Counted from the stretch's first letter, positions 1 through 15,500 are shown. The stretch: DNA of 64,000 nt from Formicarius rufipectus (GCA_013399695.1 VXAU01002076.1:41379-105378), one strand, 5' to 3'. The notes: generated by a model not told the origin, from the sequence alone. Made by a program: numbers and translations.

Positions 1-3000
1 GCTATTCATGGGGAAACCCCTTGGCTTTTTTCCCGAGTAGTGAAAGCTCAGAAAGAAAAGCAGGTCAGACCAGCCAGTACTTAGAAGCAGTACCTTCAAA
101 GAAGTGCTTAGTGCCAAGGGAGAAGAATTAAAGGCCAGAGAATCCTGCTAAACTATCCTAGGGAAAAAACAAGGCACTCAAGAGATCTGCATAGGGAAGA
201 TCTCATGTTTATTGTGTGCCATAGGCATTTTTTTCCCTATCCATGCCAGTTCTTCTCCAGCACAGTGTTCCTGGGCTGCAGCATCCTCAGGCACAACTAC
301 CATTTGCAGAATAGGACAGTCCTATAGGAACCAATGGCTGTAACTGAACTTCCACTAGCTGGGGTTTCTCTGGTTGGTCCTTGGTCTGCACCTGTATTGC
401 TTGACTCCTGCCTACAAGCTGAACCTTCCTGCTGCCTCCCCTCCAGGAGCTCTGAGTGTCATCCTCAAGGCAGGCTTTCAGCTTGCGGCTGTGTTTTCTG
501 CCAGCAAAGTGAGAGTACCAAGGTTAAGAAAGCAACTTTCAGCTGGTTGGGTTTTTTTTTCCCTTCTAAATGTAATTCAACACAGCTGAATTGCCCTGCT
601 GGCAAGGAAAGGGTCCTCCCGGGCCATATAGCTTGCTGCATTACAGCACCTGTACATGATGGGCAGCCCAGAGGTTCATGGAGCTCTGTCACTGGTTCAA
701 AGGGAGCAACTTCTGGGAGGAATTCAACTCTCAAAGCAGCATTCTGCCCCTCCACCTGCCCTTTATAATGAGGGTTGCTGCAGGGACTCATGCCTTGGCT
801 GTCTTCAGCCTCTACATGGAAACATTGGGAAGGGCTCCTGGGCCTTTCCTCTGCTACTACACACAAATCTGAGCATTTTGCTAGTTGCAAATCAGCAAAA
901 ATATGGGACTGAGTATGTACAGTAAGGTACAGAAATCAGAACCCAAAAAAAGTGGTTAAAATTATCCATCAGTTTTTGGAACACTCTTGCAGTGAGACAA
1001 CAGTACCTCTTCATGCAGTTGTGCCCTTGAATCTCTAAGCTCTTCTCTATGTCTTTACTAATTCCTTTAGAGAACTGACGCTACTTTTTTTGCACTGTAC
1101 ACAGTATGAAATATGGCCCACTCTTTCAAAGAAGATCAATATGATGAACAATAAATACTGTTATTGATCTTGCAGTGTTGTAGATGACTCTCCAGCTCTA
1201 TGGCATATTAATAGTTGTTAACCAGTAATTCATTTCAGGGCAGCTGGTATTTTCTTTTAAAGAAGGTGAGTACTAGGGGTCAGTTACACATATAGGTCTT
1301 TTACATTCAGTAACCTATGACAGGCTTCTGCCTTCACTTAGCAGAGCATGGTGAAAAACAGTAATCCAGTCCTCAGCTAATGCAATCCAGTCTCAGACCA
1401 TTTACTTCAATAAAGCTATGGCGATTTACACGAATTGCAGATATGCACGGCAAAATCAACACAGAAGCCAGTATAGATCATCTGGGAGGAGAAAGGAGAA
1501 ATGCCAGGGAACTCATGAGAATTTCCACCATCATTATCATCTCTTTCTCACAGCAGTAATTGTGTTTTAAAAGATACATACTGAGAAATACCAACACTGA
1601 AGTATGAAGACTGTATATAAGCATAGAGCACTTTTCCAGTCTTATTGGTCCTGTTAAGAGCCAGTTTTACTTATTATACATCAAAAATACTAATTTAAGT
1701 ATGTCTGAGTAAGTCTCTGATACTGACATCAAATGACAAACAATCCATACTATTAGAGTTTCTCAGCATGTAAAACATTGTGATAGCACCAAAGTGCCTA
1801 CTGGAAATGGTTACTGGACCACACAGGAATCTAGGGGTCATCATTAGTCATCTCAGGACAGATGCACACCAGGAACTGTTTTAAACAGGATAGTACAGTC
1901 ACATTTCAATGTTGGGAAGCATGCAGTGGCATGGTTCAATTCACTCATGTGGCCATTACACCTGCCTAATCTCCACCTAATCACGTATTTCAGAAAAGCG
2001 ATTTGTATATGCAGTGTAGCAATTACAAGAATTTCACTGGCCCCATTTACTGACATGAGTTCTTACGTAAACCTATGTTTAACAGTTTTTAATTTTTCTA
2101 TGCCTAGAGAGATATACATACACAGACCTGCTGTTGAAAATGCAGAACTCTGACTTCTAAAAGTAATACATTTACTCAAAGTTGCAAGTAGGTACAGCCA
2201 TTGTCCAGTGACCAGAGTTCAGCTACTGCTAAGTTTACATTTCCATCAGTTTCCATTCAGAATGACTGTTTCATCAATAAAATTTTAATATCTTTCATCA
2301 AACTATGCCATTAAAACACCAAGGATTAATTATTCAGTCAGGAAACACTTGCCTTCATACCCCAAAAAATCTTGGATCAGTACCTGACAAATTTCTCCCT
2401 GCTCAGTACATGAAGTGTTGATACACTCCTGTTAACTGGTTTAGCAGTATCAAGCCTTGCAAAGCAATAGTTCAGTTCAACGCATAGCTAGCTTTGAGGT
2501 TGGACAGTAGCCTTGAACAAGGCCAGTATGAAATCACTCCCTAACAACATAATCAGAAACTCTGGTACAATATGTTTCTCCCACGAGACAATCATGACAG
2601 AACTATTTCAGATGTCAAAGAAAGCTGGCACCATTACTTACTTTCTGCTGAAACATTGCCTCCCAAGGAACAAAACCTGCATGCTTGCTCTGCCTTTGAG
2701 AGTAATACTTCTGTTCTCTTCCCATCAGAAGCTGTGGACTATCTTTGGTTCCAGCACTGAACTTTTAGCTTGCTATAAAGTTAATGTGCTAGACAATGTT
2801 CATTTCAGGCAAGGCTGTGGGGTTGTGTATTTTCTACCACCCCCAAAAAAGGCCATTATCTGTAATTACCCATTACCATGCATAATTATTTCTTCTATTC
2901 TGGTCTATGGCCCCCAGGATTTTATGCTGTTACAGCTCACTGCATTATCTTATCAAATTTGTTAAGGAAGCTTTTTTGACCTTTTGAACACTTGTCACAG

Positions 3001-4810
3001 CATATACAAAAGCCAGCAGTAAATTGCTTAAGCATCTAGAGTGTGATTCATTATTTGTACCTTGCATAGTGATACTCTACAGAACAGTACACACGAAGCT
3101 CTTTCCCTATTCCCACTCTGTGCTTCGGTTAAAATCAGAAGAGGAGAGAAAACCTCTTTGAGGTAGGAAGGTATAAAGAGTAGCAAGATAATAGGAGGCT
3201 GAAGTCTCTCAGTGGGAATTTGAGGCACATGACAGCAACAAGCAGATAAGCCTGAACATCAAACTCTGGAGAAGATCCCAGTTGCTCTCCTCTCTGATGC
3301 CACCTTTTCTCCTTCTCCTTTCCCTTCACTGAATCTGACTGCACTATTTCAGCTTCTTTTGACACCTTTGCAACTCTGCTGATCCCTGCTCTTTCAGTAA
3401 GGAGCGCACAAAGCCAGCATTTGCAGCTTCTGTCAATGAAGTCTAGGTTCCTAAGAGGCAAATTTCGTCCAATATGACATTCATAGGGATTGTCCATTAC
3501 GGATACTGATGTGAGTGTACACCAGACCAGGTTTTTGTCTCCACTGCTCTTCCCTAAGCTCCCAGCAGAAGACCAGACACTGACCAGTATCCCAGTATAA
3601 TCTGTTTCAACTAACAGCTTTACTGCACTTCAAGTCAACGAGCTGTTCCTATTCCCTCTTCTTCCTACAGGCACTGCAATTGAAGACTACAGAGAAGAAG
3701 GCTTTCAAGAAAACAAGAGTTAAATGTCCTTTATCCCGACTTTCGTCTTACCCTTAGCCCTCTTCTTATCAGTATACTCCAGAGGATGCTCCATATTAAA
3801 ACCGCTCTAAGGTGATTATATGCATAAAACTCTAAACTCACATAGCTGCAAAGAGGTATTTAAGAAATTATAATGTAGCAAATTATAGCTTTTTGGTTTG
3901 TTTTTAAAAAAAGGTGCTTTTGAACTGTGTGGTTAAATAAATAAACTCCCCAAGAATCAAAAAATCTGAGATACTTTTCTGCCAACATGACAAATAAAAG
4001 GAAAGGTAAAGGATCAGGTAACTACTTTGGGCTAAAGGGCACAGTATGAAAATTCCTGTAGCACAAGGTACGCAGAATGATACCTTTCATATCTGCCACT
4101 GAAAACACAGACACTCTAGACTCTTGAAAGCAACCCTTATTTCAGACCCTATGAGTTGGCCACCTGAGTCACTGCCATGAAGACAAAATCCTTCTCTGTG
4201 TTTCTCCACAGTTTGTAATCTCTGGCCCATCACTCTGTGCTGCCTCTCAGGCAGCAGGGAGGTAGAGAGCACTCAGTGACCACACTAAGCTAGAAAACAC
4301 AAGCAAACAGCAGGGTCTACAGAGCCCGAGGGCAGTTTGTGCTTGTACCCCTGTTCTGAAACTGAATTTCTGAGATGTACAGGGCTGTCTTACTCTTATT
4401 CATCTATGGAAAGCCACATCTCCAGCAGTCCCAATTGTTTCCACCAGAAAGCTTTGGAGAAAACTCTGTCTCTTCCTCTGTCCCCCAGCTGCCAACGCTA
4501 TGACTCCATCTTGAGCTCAAATGCCAAATCCAGCAGTTCTTTTTCCTTCTTGTTACGATTACCTTCCCAAACAGCGCTGGATTTCCACAGCTGTGCTCTG
4601 ATTAACATCTATTAAGAGAGAAAGGTTGAAAAATACCAGGTGTCAGCCATATCAGGAGTGTGGGTTAAAAACCAGTTATGTCTCAAGGCTAGGAGTATAA
4701 AAGCACAGCCAAAACAACTTATTGCCACCACAGTAGTTCTCCAACCCAACTAGGGAACACAGTTGCTCAGTAGATATGCATCTTTCTTCTCAAAGCAGAA
4801 ATGCACATTT

Positions 4811-4887
4811 TAAAAAAAGAAAAAAACCAAACAAACAAAAAAAACCCCCCAAACTCAAACAAATTAATAAACAAGTAAAAAAAAAAA
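4811..4887. repeat. A-rich low-complexity tract
   Basis: Runs of A interrupted by CCAAAC, CCCCCC and AAACAAA blocks, within DMRT1 intron 2. It has no coding content. Confidence 0.8.
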
Positions 4888-6869
4888 GTCAAACATGGTC
4901 TAACACTTCTGAGCATCTTGCAGACTCCTGGTCTCTTCCCTGAAAGTGAACAAGGACCAATCTACCCTACCTCTTTATCATGGCTATGCCTTATCACCTA
5001 CCAATTCCTACCATGCTTTTCACCTTCTCCCATGACAAAAAAAACAGTCCTTGCAGCTTTCCTCTAGTGGGTCTCTGACAACTAGGGCTGTATGGATGTC
5101 TCAAAAAACCCCTTACTAGATGAGGCATATGAACCATGAGTTCAGCCAGCATTACTGGTGAGGAGCAGGCACAATGGCAGCAATGTCTGTAGGCACAGCT
5201 CATGTGTCCTGGGGGCAGGGGATGGTTTTATCCACCATGACACCAACACCTGTGCTCTCACGCTTCTCAAGGAATACCTGACTGCCAGAACAATACTCAT
5301 TTTCACCTTGAAGAAGTTTTGGGGTTTTTTTTCTTCTCCCCTCTAGGAATAACTCCAAAGTAGTCCTTGAGCAAAGTGGAGTTAAGTTTTTCCAGTTCAC
5401 TTCTGAAGGGCTAAATCAGTTCTAAGTGGAACAACGGATCTTACCAAGAACAAAATTTGCCAGAAAGAGGCATTCTAGAATAAATGTTATGCAACATGTA
5501 AAGAAAATTCGTGAGATTCCAGAAGTAAGGTTATATCCTACTGCCTTGCTTGAGTCCTATGGTGAATTCATTCAACACACACACATGGACCCTGCATCCC
5601 CACGCTACTACTGTTCACAATGTCAAAAGTTATCTCATGAAATGTCAGAGAACTTCAGCTTGAGCTCATTTGGTCTGGCAAAGACATAAGCAATACTAAT
5701 TATACTGGAGATGAAATATAAAATACGGGGATCACAAAAGTGCACAGTATTTTTTTTCTTTCACTTCAGGATATGTTTTCTGGTCTTTTAATTGTTCCTA
5801 TGTCTCCTGCCTGAGCCCTTCCAAGCTCAAGTTCAGGTGTGCAGGTTCAGACCATGGCTATGTTCCCACCACTAGCTACGAAGAGAAACCTAGCTAACTC
5901 TATGAACAGGGGAACGGATGTGATACTTCCCTTGCCCCCGCTCCTAGCCTTCAATTGATTTTGTCTCAATGACTCTCCTGAGCCTGGTGTAGTCTACTTA
6001 ATAATCACTGATGCTCTCCCAGTACTCTTTTTGAGCCCCTTTTCCAGTATGCACATCCCCAGGGAAGGAGTCCCACTAGCGTCCCAGCTTCCCATTCACC
6101 AGAATGCCCAGAAAGAGCTGTGCCAGTCCTTGGTCAGCCTTTTCCACCAGGAACAACAAACATTCAGCACAGTATCCTTCAGGGCCACTAGCTCTGCAGT
6201 GACAATGTTTCTTGGGGTTGGTCTTTTCCATTTTTCACTTCTGGTATGGGTTAAAATGGCTTTTGCTTGCACATGACTGACCATCTAACCAAGCCTTCTA
6301 GGAATGGGCTTTTGTCTTCTGCAGTGCTTGCCAGTGCATGTACCTTTGCATCACCTTCCAAGACAACCTGCAGTGATGCCAGACTTGCTTCCAAGACACC
6401 ACTGGGAAGACCATACAGCTTACAGCAAAGAGAAGGTCCCTGCGAGGTGTCTCCAGAAGCACCGCTGTGTTAAGATTCTCCTCAGACCTACATTTTCAAA
6501 CTGATACAATAATACCTCTTAAAACCAGGTAACACATACAATACTGATTTTCTGTCCATTCACTTTCCTAGTCAAGATGTCGGGGGATACAAAAAACAAA
6601 TGCCTTCCAGAATTGGGTCACACCAATATGTCACTTTGACAACTCTGTGACAATAAAAGATTACTAACTTGACAGAATCTTCTGTTTAATCAGGTTGTAT
6701 GAACCTCCTTTAACAGATGCATCTCTCTCCTTGCATATTTCAGTTTGCTGTGGATTGCTTCACTGTTTTCACAAAAACCACTGTCAGTCAGACTGATGGA
6801 TTTGCAGCCACCCATTCTACTACACTCACTTTTTTTAAACACTAGCATGGTATCCACTTTCTTCCAGAC

Positions 6870-7030
6870 TTAAGAAATCAAAGAATTTGGTAAAGCTGGA
6901 AGAGATTACTGTGGGGTTATCTGGTCCACCCTCCTTGCTCAAATAGGATCATCCTGGAGTACAATGCATAGGATTGCATCCAGGTGATTCTTGGATCTCT
7001 CCTGTGAGGGAGACCCCACAGATCCTTGGA
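6870..7030 (-). mobile_element. CR1 LINE 3' end fragment
   Basis: The plus strand reads AATCAAAGAATTTGGTAAAG, then CTGGAAGAGATTACTGTGG and TCATCTGG-like TTATCTGGTCCACCCTCC, followed by GCTCAAATAGGATCATCC. This is the reverse complement of a CR1 3' UTR. Only the end of the element is present. Confidence 0.6.
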
Positions 7031-10000
7031 CAAGGTTGGTTTTCTTATTTTTCAATACATCATGAAAGTTATCCAATCCTGATGATTTCAGTTACTGTTG
7101 GAAATGAAAGCAGAATGTTGCCACCTTCTTATACAGCCATACTATCTGCCTTTTTTCAAAGCAAGGATCAGAAAAAAAATTGAGCATTTCTTCCTATCTT
7201 CCACATGTAAAGCTATCACGTGTGACATAACAGTTATTTCTCATGTGTTTCTAATACAATTCAAAAACCTTTAAATTTGAAGATTTTTAGTCAATTTTAA
7301 TATTCACAGAAAACAGTATTTTTTAAAAGAAAATGCAGCTTGAGAGAAAGGAAAACAAGGAGAGAAATTTCATTCAGAAGATTGCAACTTGGCATAATAG
7401 GTTTCTCAGTCCTACACCGAGCCTCAGTCCAGATCCAGCTAAGAGGAGCTGAAATACCACCCCTGATCTCAGTAGAACTGGAGAAGGCACATTTTTTCCA
7501 CATTTAGTGTACACTTAATAAAGATGCTCTGTTGCAAATATTTAGCATGCAACTTAACAATCCTCCTAGCACAGCAGAAGAAATAAAACCTATGGAACAT
7601 AATTTTTTATTTTCACACAATTTAAGCTCTAGGCCCTCAGTAAAATGACTATGGCAGCAAATTCAACTTTCAACATCTTCTGTCACTGATCCTTTTATGT
7701 GAGGTGGGGGCAATGGTTGTTCTTTCCTTACTTGCCCTTTTGGTTGTTATAACACAGGTACAGTGACTGCATTCAAATCTTTATTGGGGGGCAGGGGTGG
7801 AAAGGATGGCTTTGGTAATGAAAATACATTCAAAAATCTTTGAATATGGTTAACTCTGTGAAGATGCTAGGCACATTTTTAATGCTCCAGCATGTGTTTG
7901 TCCTGAACTGAGACAGCAGGATTATTTACAAGTAAGTAAGTTATCAGGATGCATGCATGACAGCTAACAGGATCAGGACCAATAAAATCAGTGCTTCAGA
8001 AAATTAGGAAATAAGAATATGGGCCACTTTCAATCTTCAAAACATAAAAGCTGGGAGTATGACTACTATGTTTGCATATATACATATACATGTTACTAGT
8101 CACCTTGAGATACCTGATTTGAGAAAGAAATTTACAACTATTTAACTTGCTGCATTCAAACATCCAACATGCTACTAAAGTGGCTAACAGGACGAGAAGT
8201 AAAAATCAGCAAAACTTGAAAAAAACAGAGATCAAAGAATTTAAAAAGAAATTAAAAGTGAAGAAAATCAGATCTCTAGACAGTGATGGAAGACAGCCCA
8301 GACACATGCAGGTGCAAAGAAGCAAACCGTGAGGAGGAGAAAGAAACTCGGTGTGGATTAAATGTAAAGGGATTTAAGTCATTAACAAGAGATCAAAGGG
8401 AACATTAGAAGGGAGGGAAGGCTATACAAGTGTCTGAGATAGGAGACCTTGGAGGAAATATGACTAGGATAAAATCATTACAGCTCACACTAAAAATAAT
8501 AAAGGGAGTAGGATGATGGTTGAGATTAGTTGGAGTCCGTGCTTGGTTATAAGCTGTAGGATGACAGAAACCCAAAAGATTTCTAAAAAAACCACTAACC
8601 AGAAATAACAGGAGGGTTCTTTCACTCTACCTAATATGTGATGCAAAAACTAATACAGTAGTGGTAACAAACCACTGCAGACACCCACTGGGCTGATAAA
8701 GTGAGCAAACTCACATAAACGTGTGTAACTTTTGTACATGATTGCCAGTGTTGCACAGATGCAACAACATCTGCACTCACAAAATCTGTTTCAATGCAAA
8801 TGCAAACTGATCACTAAGGAATTTTGTTCATACACAACAGAGAGTAATACAGAGTGATTGGAACTACAATGGCTTCCATCTGCTGAAAATCAGTTGTGCT
8901 CATTACTACAGACATCAAATCAGCAAATGATGGTTTATTCTGAAAGCAATAAAACAGAAGAATTAAGACTGGAGACTGGAATTTAAAAAAAAAAAAATAA
9001 ATTTTTAGATATCCAATCTCACAGCAGAGGAAGTGAAGCTCAGTATTTAACTGATTGTTCTGCAAACTCTTCAAGAAAACCTATGACTGATGTGCATAAA
9101 CAATGTTTGTTACCTAAATAAAGGAGCTATTCACAACCCTGATGAAGATTAGCAGGTACTCAAACTCAAAAGGAAGTTCAGCAAAATTTAAAGGAAAAAG
9201 GAAAAAAAGAAAAAGATAAGAGGAATTAGAGGAAGCATATGAAAAAGTACTCCTCCAAACCTGTATTTTAGTCCCACGTTATTATGTGACTAATTACTGA
9301 AAATGGAAAATGGGTAAATGGGCTGAATTAGGAAGCTAGTTGATAAATTAAGCAAATAAAGCAGTCTTCAAGGTGTAAGAAAACCATGTGAAAAAAAGGA
9401 GAAGCAAGAAATCAAATCAGTGCTCAGTTAGGGAAGCGTGCAGTACTCCTTCACTCCTCACTTATATCTTTTCTTAAAACAAAGAGCTTCACATATTCAG
9501 ATAAGTCAAAATAACTACTTCAAGGACAAAGAAAGGAACAAGAGGTTAGCTGCAGATAGTGTAGTAATGTGCCCACAGATAGTAAATTCTTAGAAATTCT
9601 TAGTACATCTTCTGCTCCTGCTCCATTCCTTATCTCAGTGTTCATAATGACAAATGGAAAGCACAAGCTGGCAAAGATAACTCTCCAAACCTGAATGCAC
9701 ATATGCAAATGCCCGTGTGAGGGAGGAAATGCTTCCAAGGCACAAAGAACAATAGGATGTGCTGATCAGCCCTGTTACCCTTAGATGGGAAGAGAACCTG
9801 GTGCTAGGATAGACCAAATAAAGTCTGTTCAGTACACAGCAAACTCAGCTCGGCAGGGATCTTGCTCCAGTTGGTAGCTCTATGTCTGCAAACCTCATGT
9901 GGTGTGAGAAAAGTTGGACAGCAAGATGCTGGAAACATGTAAAGCCCTATGGTGAAGTATTTTTGAAAATGAAAAAAAATCACAAACCCTCCCCCTCCCA

Positions 10001-10769
10001 AAAAAAAACCTCTTTAAAAAATCTACTACAAATTCTTTAGTGAAAAAAACCTCTTCTCAAGGGTTAAAGGACAGATGTAACTGCTGAGCTCCCTCCCAGT
10101 GGTTTTCATCTCAGTACTGAGAAGCCCTTCTCTTCCAAGTTAAGTGAGTCTGCATAGGTCATGATTTGTCCCTGGCACTCTCGCTTCCCTGACACGCTGC
10201 AGAAAGCTCTGCCCAGCCCCTGCCTCTGGTGAGAACAGCCCTGGATAAGCATCCAAGTACCACCTGCAGAGAAAAAGAAAATCAGTCTTCTCTGAGGGTT
10301 TTCCAGGTCTGTTTACACTTCTATTTTATTTCCACTACAGCTTCAGACAGGACTGTATGCCTCAAAGGAAAAATAAAAATTCTTTATTCAGAGACTCATC
10401 TCTGAAAATTGCCATTAGTTCTGTTTCACCAATACAACAGAAATACCACACTTTGTTGAAAGTCTGTGCCTCATTGAATAAAGAAGCACATCACTTTATA
10501 GACGTTTGCTCAGTTAAAGCTCAGGCACCTACACATATGTGTGCATGCAAAGCTGCAGTAATGAACATTGCTTGAAAGGAGGTGCAGGGAAAGTGCAAAC
10601 TTTGCAAGGTACAAGCTCCAGAACTGGAGAATTAACTGGAAACATTTAATCAGGGATGCAGAGCCCTGTAACCATAACAATTATGATTTATTTAATGCAC
10701 TCAAACAAGGGCCAGAGGCAATGAATCATATAGGAGATGACAAAGCTTCAGGAGATTTCTGTCATCTAG

Positions 10770-11190
10770 TTTAACCTGCACGTTGATCAGACTTTACCCC
10801 TACATTAATCACTTGAGATTGTAATCTAACACACTCTTAAACACTTCTACTGATTATGCTTCACTTACCCCCTTGTCCTTATGCAGGTCACTCTGTTGCT
10901 AATTGCATTTCTAGTTAGGAGAAAAAGTGTCTAGTGTCTAATTTAATTTTGCCTTTTTTAGTTTCAAGCCGTTGCTCCTTGTTATGCTGTCTCAAGCACT
11001 GTAAATAATCCCTCCCTCTCCTCCACATTATTACCTCTCAAATATTTATAGACTGTTATATCCACCCTTAGTCTCCTTTTCTACAAGCCATACATCATTT
11101 ATGTCACCCTTCCCTCTATTCTTTCAGATTTATCTATGTCCTTTTATAATGAGATGCTCAAAACTCCTCTGCTATTTTCTCAAGTACAGT
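10770..11190 (-). mobile_element. Old, diverged CR1/L3-like LINE fragment
   Basis: The plus strand carries the reverse complement of a CR1-type 3' region: a block like TATAGACTGTTATATCCACC, then CCTTAGTCTCCTTTTCTACAAGCC and TGAGATGCTCAAAACTCC, in the order seen in CR1/L3 copies. Divergence is high, so boundaries are approximate and the family assignment is tentative. Confidence 0.55.
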
Positions 11191-12289
11191 GAACGCAAAG
11201 CAGTAGAGAGGCTGAGATGCCCAAACCTCCTTGCTTCACAAGCAATGCCTTTCTAAAAAAACTCCGAGCAAAACCCATGTTTTTTCAATAGCAAATGGAA
11301 ATTACAAAGCCACAGCCACTACACTATGGAGTACTTCATTCATCGCATGGTTGTGTAAGTTAGGAAATAAAAAGGCATACTAAGGGGAAGTTTTATCCTA
11401 AATCAAGGGAAAATTGTTCAAAGGAAAACACTCACATAGTATTTACTTAGTCTAATTTGAAAGAGATTATGCAAATAAGAGAACTACCAAAAAGGCAGAA
11501 GACCACCTCCAGCAACTGCTTCCCAAAACAAAGACTAACGTGTGCTGTGGAAATCATGCCACTCCGTGAAGGTAAGTCAGTTCACTAACACTTTCCAACA
11601 GATACATGCAAATGCGATTCTTTTTCTCTCAACAGCAACAAACTGGAGAAAACAAGATGGTGATGGATGGAAAAGTGTTAGTTATTTACAAGAGAAGGAT
11701 GAAAAACTTGAAGGTTGCAAAACTTCTTTGCTACCTGTTACAATGCACTAAAGTCATGTCATGTTCAACTACACTCTTGTCTTTGAACAGAAATTTTTTT
11801 GTGTGGGAGAAGCTGGGGAAAAGCACCAGTAAGCAATGGAAGGGATGCCTGGAGGGCTTGGAGAGGTGGCAGGGTCATGTGGCAGCCAGCAATAAAAACT
11901 GGTAAAGAAGCAGTCATAGGTGCAGCAGTAATGAAGAAACCAAGACAGAAGGGAAGAGCAGGAGGATGGACCAGTAACCAGTGCAGATCCACTGAGATCT
12001 CTGACAGCATGCAATCATCATTTTAGCCCTAGCACAGGTAGGCAAAGCAGTTTATGCCTCCTTCTTCTGCTCAGCTTTGCTGAGGCTGCTGTCACCTGAA
12101 CTATCAATCTTCTCCACCAGCTGTGAACCTCCACAATGCTAATTCTTTGTTAAAAATTCTACCACTGAGTGCTACTAGGTCAAAAGACTCAGAATTTCTT
12201 TCACAGGCTTGCAAATCTTGATCAGTATTGAGGTTGGCTGACCTTCAAATTTCAGTATGTTGACTTAACACAAACAAGTAGGCATTTCA

Positions 12290-12510
12290 GAGATTCCATA
12301 GAATAATCTAGTTTGGAAGGGACTTCTGGGGACCAGCTGGCCCAAACTCTGCTCAAAGCAGGGCCGGCTCTCACTTGGATCATGTTGCCTAGACATTATC
12401 CAGCTGAGTTTTGAGTCTCCCCAAAGACGGAGGCTCCACAACCCCTCTGGACAACCTGTTGCAGTCCTTAAGCACTCTCACAGTGAAATGTCCATGGCAG
12501 CTTCTTTGTG
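12290..12510 (-). mobile_element. CR1 LINE fragment (3' end)
   Basis: On the minus strand the frame reads HFTVRVLKDCNRLSRGVVEPPSLGRLK, the degenerate C-terminus of CR1 reverse transcriptase. It is followed by the typical 3' UTR with TCCCTTCCAAACTAGATTATTCTATGG. It lies in DMRT1 intron 2, in sense orientation, and is strongly 5'-truncated. Confidence 0.75.
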
Positions 12511-15500
12511 ATGCCCATAAGTTGACTAAAATGAGGTTTTTTGATGAGTCTAAAATTCTGACAGTGCATGACACTATACTGTAAATACTTTTAGAGGACT
12601 TCTTTTCATAAAGAAAATTTGTCACTTTCTTTTAAACCAGACCATGACATCTTTCAGTTATAGCAATTAATTTTTTTTAACGCATTACCTATGCAGCACA
12701 ACAGCTTCAAGGTCATGGCATCAATTTTTGAAACCATAATACAATGATCAAAAAAGTAAAAGAAGAATCAAGAAGGCAAGGCAGGGCTTTTACAGGCCAC
12801 ATGGGCACTGCCAAGTTCAAAGAGAGCTCAGTATCATCATTCATTAGGTATTGTGTTACTGTTGACCCCACCGTAAGTCTGTATTTATAAGCAGATAAAA
12901 CCCCATCTGTTTGTCAAAGAGTTTCAAAGTAAAGGCAGCACCTCCTTAGAGAAATGTAAAAAAAGTACTATTTTGTTTCTGTCACACATAATAAATGTAG
13001 CAAAGGGAAATAACAAATACAAGCTTACTACTCACAATTGTTGACAATGTGTTTGTCAACCAGTGACACCAAGGAGGCACCTGAACAATGCTGTCATTGC
13101 AAAGACAATGACACAGCATATGAGCAGGAGCTAGCATTCTGCATCACACAGTAAACCTGTCTACACCAGACGCTTCTAAATTGGGTCAACAACGGTACAG
13201 AGCAGGAGAAAGAAGAGGTGCTTTCTTGCACCTTCCAGTCATCTGGTGATAGATGTTGCAGCCACATCACTGGCCAACTGCCAAACATGACCCTTAGTCT
13301 GTGATGAGGACCAAACATAATGAAGCTAAGGTGAAATGCAATCTCCTTCCCATAGTGAGAGCAGCTTTCACTCTGAGGTGTTTAATGATCACACTTGCCT
13401 CCTTAAAATGGCATGGCTCCAAACTGACACAGAACAGTGAAGAACACAGGTTTTAAACGCTTCACTATAGTCTTTCCTCAATTTCTCACACCTGCCAACC
13501 CAACAAAATGTACCTATATCACAGAAGAAAAGACAATTACTTCAAATGCCCTGGGATAATGACTTTTTGCTGCTCTGTACAATTAAAAAAAAAAAAAGTT
13601 TTCCAGCAGCCTACAACTTTTTTTTAGGGAAAATGCACAGAAACAACAAACTGTTTCCAAGACATCTGCTAATGGTCTGTGACTATAGTCTGCACCCTTC
13701 CAAGTACCCTGCAAAGTCCCAGTTTGCTTCTGAGTAGGAAGATATACTCCATCCAAAGTAAACTCTCTTGACATGGTTAATGTTTGAACACCCATGCTTT
13801 GACCATGATAATTCATTTTACTCCTTTTCAGAAACAGCATGTCACAACAGCATGTGAAAAACTGTCTCTGGTTTCCAGGTGTCATAATATTTCTGATCTG
13901 TCGATAAAATGGATACTGCAAGGAAAAACTATCTCTCTGGCACTATGTCTGATTTGTGTGACTCCTTCACACATTACTCCTCGGCTGGCAAACAATGCTC
14001 TGTGTGATGGAAGTCCAGAAGAAAAACTGCTCTTGTGAAGCCAAAACCTTAGAGGACGAACAGAATTATCACTTTCAAAACCATCTCTTGCCCAGTCTTA
14101 TGTGTCACACAGGGCACCCTGCACTCCCAGGAGCCACCAGTCCCCTGGGGCTTGCTGGAAGCTTCTGACTTCTCCTGCCATGAAGGGATGCACTTTCTCT
14201 GCTTGCTTTAATAATTACTGCACATTCTTGCAAAATCAGCACCTCGGCCTACCAAACTTCAACACTGATACCTGTTCTGATGGGGGTCTCTCATTTTGCT
14301 TGCAGTTTAGGGTACCAGTAAAATCATAAAACAGCAATGCAAGAATCCATCAAATACCTGGTCCTGAAACAACCCAACACCTAAAGTAAGAGATTTGCAT
14401 AACACTGGACTTTTTCACATAGAAAAAGATCTTTGTATGTTAAAAAAAAATCATAAAGATAGTTAATCAGTATTCCTTACCAAAGCCTACACTGGGACAC
14501 CTGACAAAGCTATCCTACAGGTCTGGACAAATGCAGAGCACCTTCTAGAGCCTGAGATCAGTGCACAGTCCCTGGTATCAAATCAAAACCCACAGGCACC
14601 TACAGTGCTTTCAACAGATGAACCTACTGAAACTATTTGGGACCTAACTTCATTTGTAAAGTGTAGTTGCCTTTGAGTTTAGCACAACTGTCTGTTGCTA
14701 CTTAGGTGTCTAAAAACAAAATTATGAGTCATTCACAGATTCTTCCATTTCTGCAGAACAAGACTGACTCTGCCCTGATTCTTGCCTGGAATCATATCTT
14801 CTTTCTGGAGGTAAAGTGTAAATTTTAAATGTTGTCACCCATAAACAGCAATTTAGTAGGTGCTAGTTATTTAGTAAAATGACTGAGAAACAATGTATTT
14901 AAATTGCTCACAAAGAGAAATCTACTGTAAGAAAGATGACTACTCTGATCAAACACACTCAAACAATTCAAGTCACTTTAAAATTTTAGTGTTTTCAAAT
15001 CTTTATTCAAGCAGGTGAATTGTCTTAAGCTTGTTTGGTCCATGCTTTTCATTGAAAGACCACAATTCAATTAATAAGCAATTATTATAGTGGGATTAAT
15101 AAATCATTACTGTCACTGTAATTTTAAAAACATTAAGATCAAAACTAATGCCAATTCAGTTAACAGTAAGACAATTCCATTTTTTGGCCTTTCTGTATAA
15201 ACGGGGATCTTCCTGTTCTCTTGAGTTACACACAATCTCTATACATTACAGAATATACTGCTTTAATCTTTGGCTTGCTTCTTCCATGTCGATAGACAAA
15301 GCCTGCAGTAATGCAAATATGAAAGGAGTAACTGCATCATTTCAAAGGTGACACTAACATAATGAAAACAAAAAAGCTAATAAAAAGCTATTTATTGTTT
15401 TATTAAGCAGTTCTTCTAAAAGCTTTCCAAAGAAATTCCTCTACATTGGTCTGAAACTGCCTGAATGCACCAGGTGCAACAAATCCGTCTGACAAGACTT

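Noticed and set aside
334..768. 144-residue plus-strand ORF, and a 141-residue minus ORF at 465-890
   Set aside because: They lie in DMRT1 intron 2 and overlap each other on opposite strands, with no recognisable domain or splice context.
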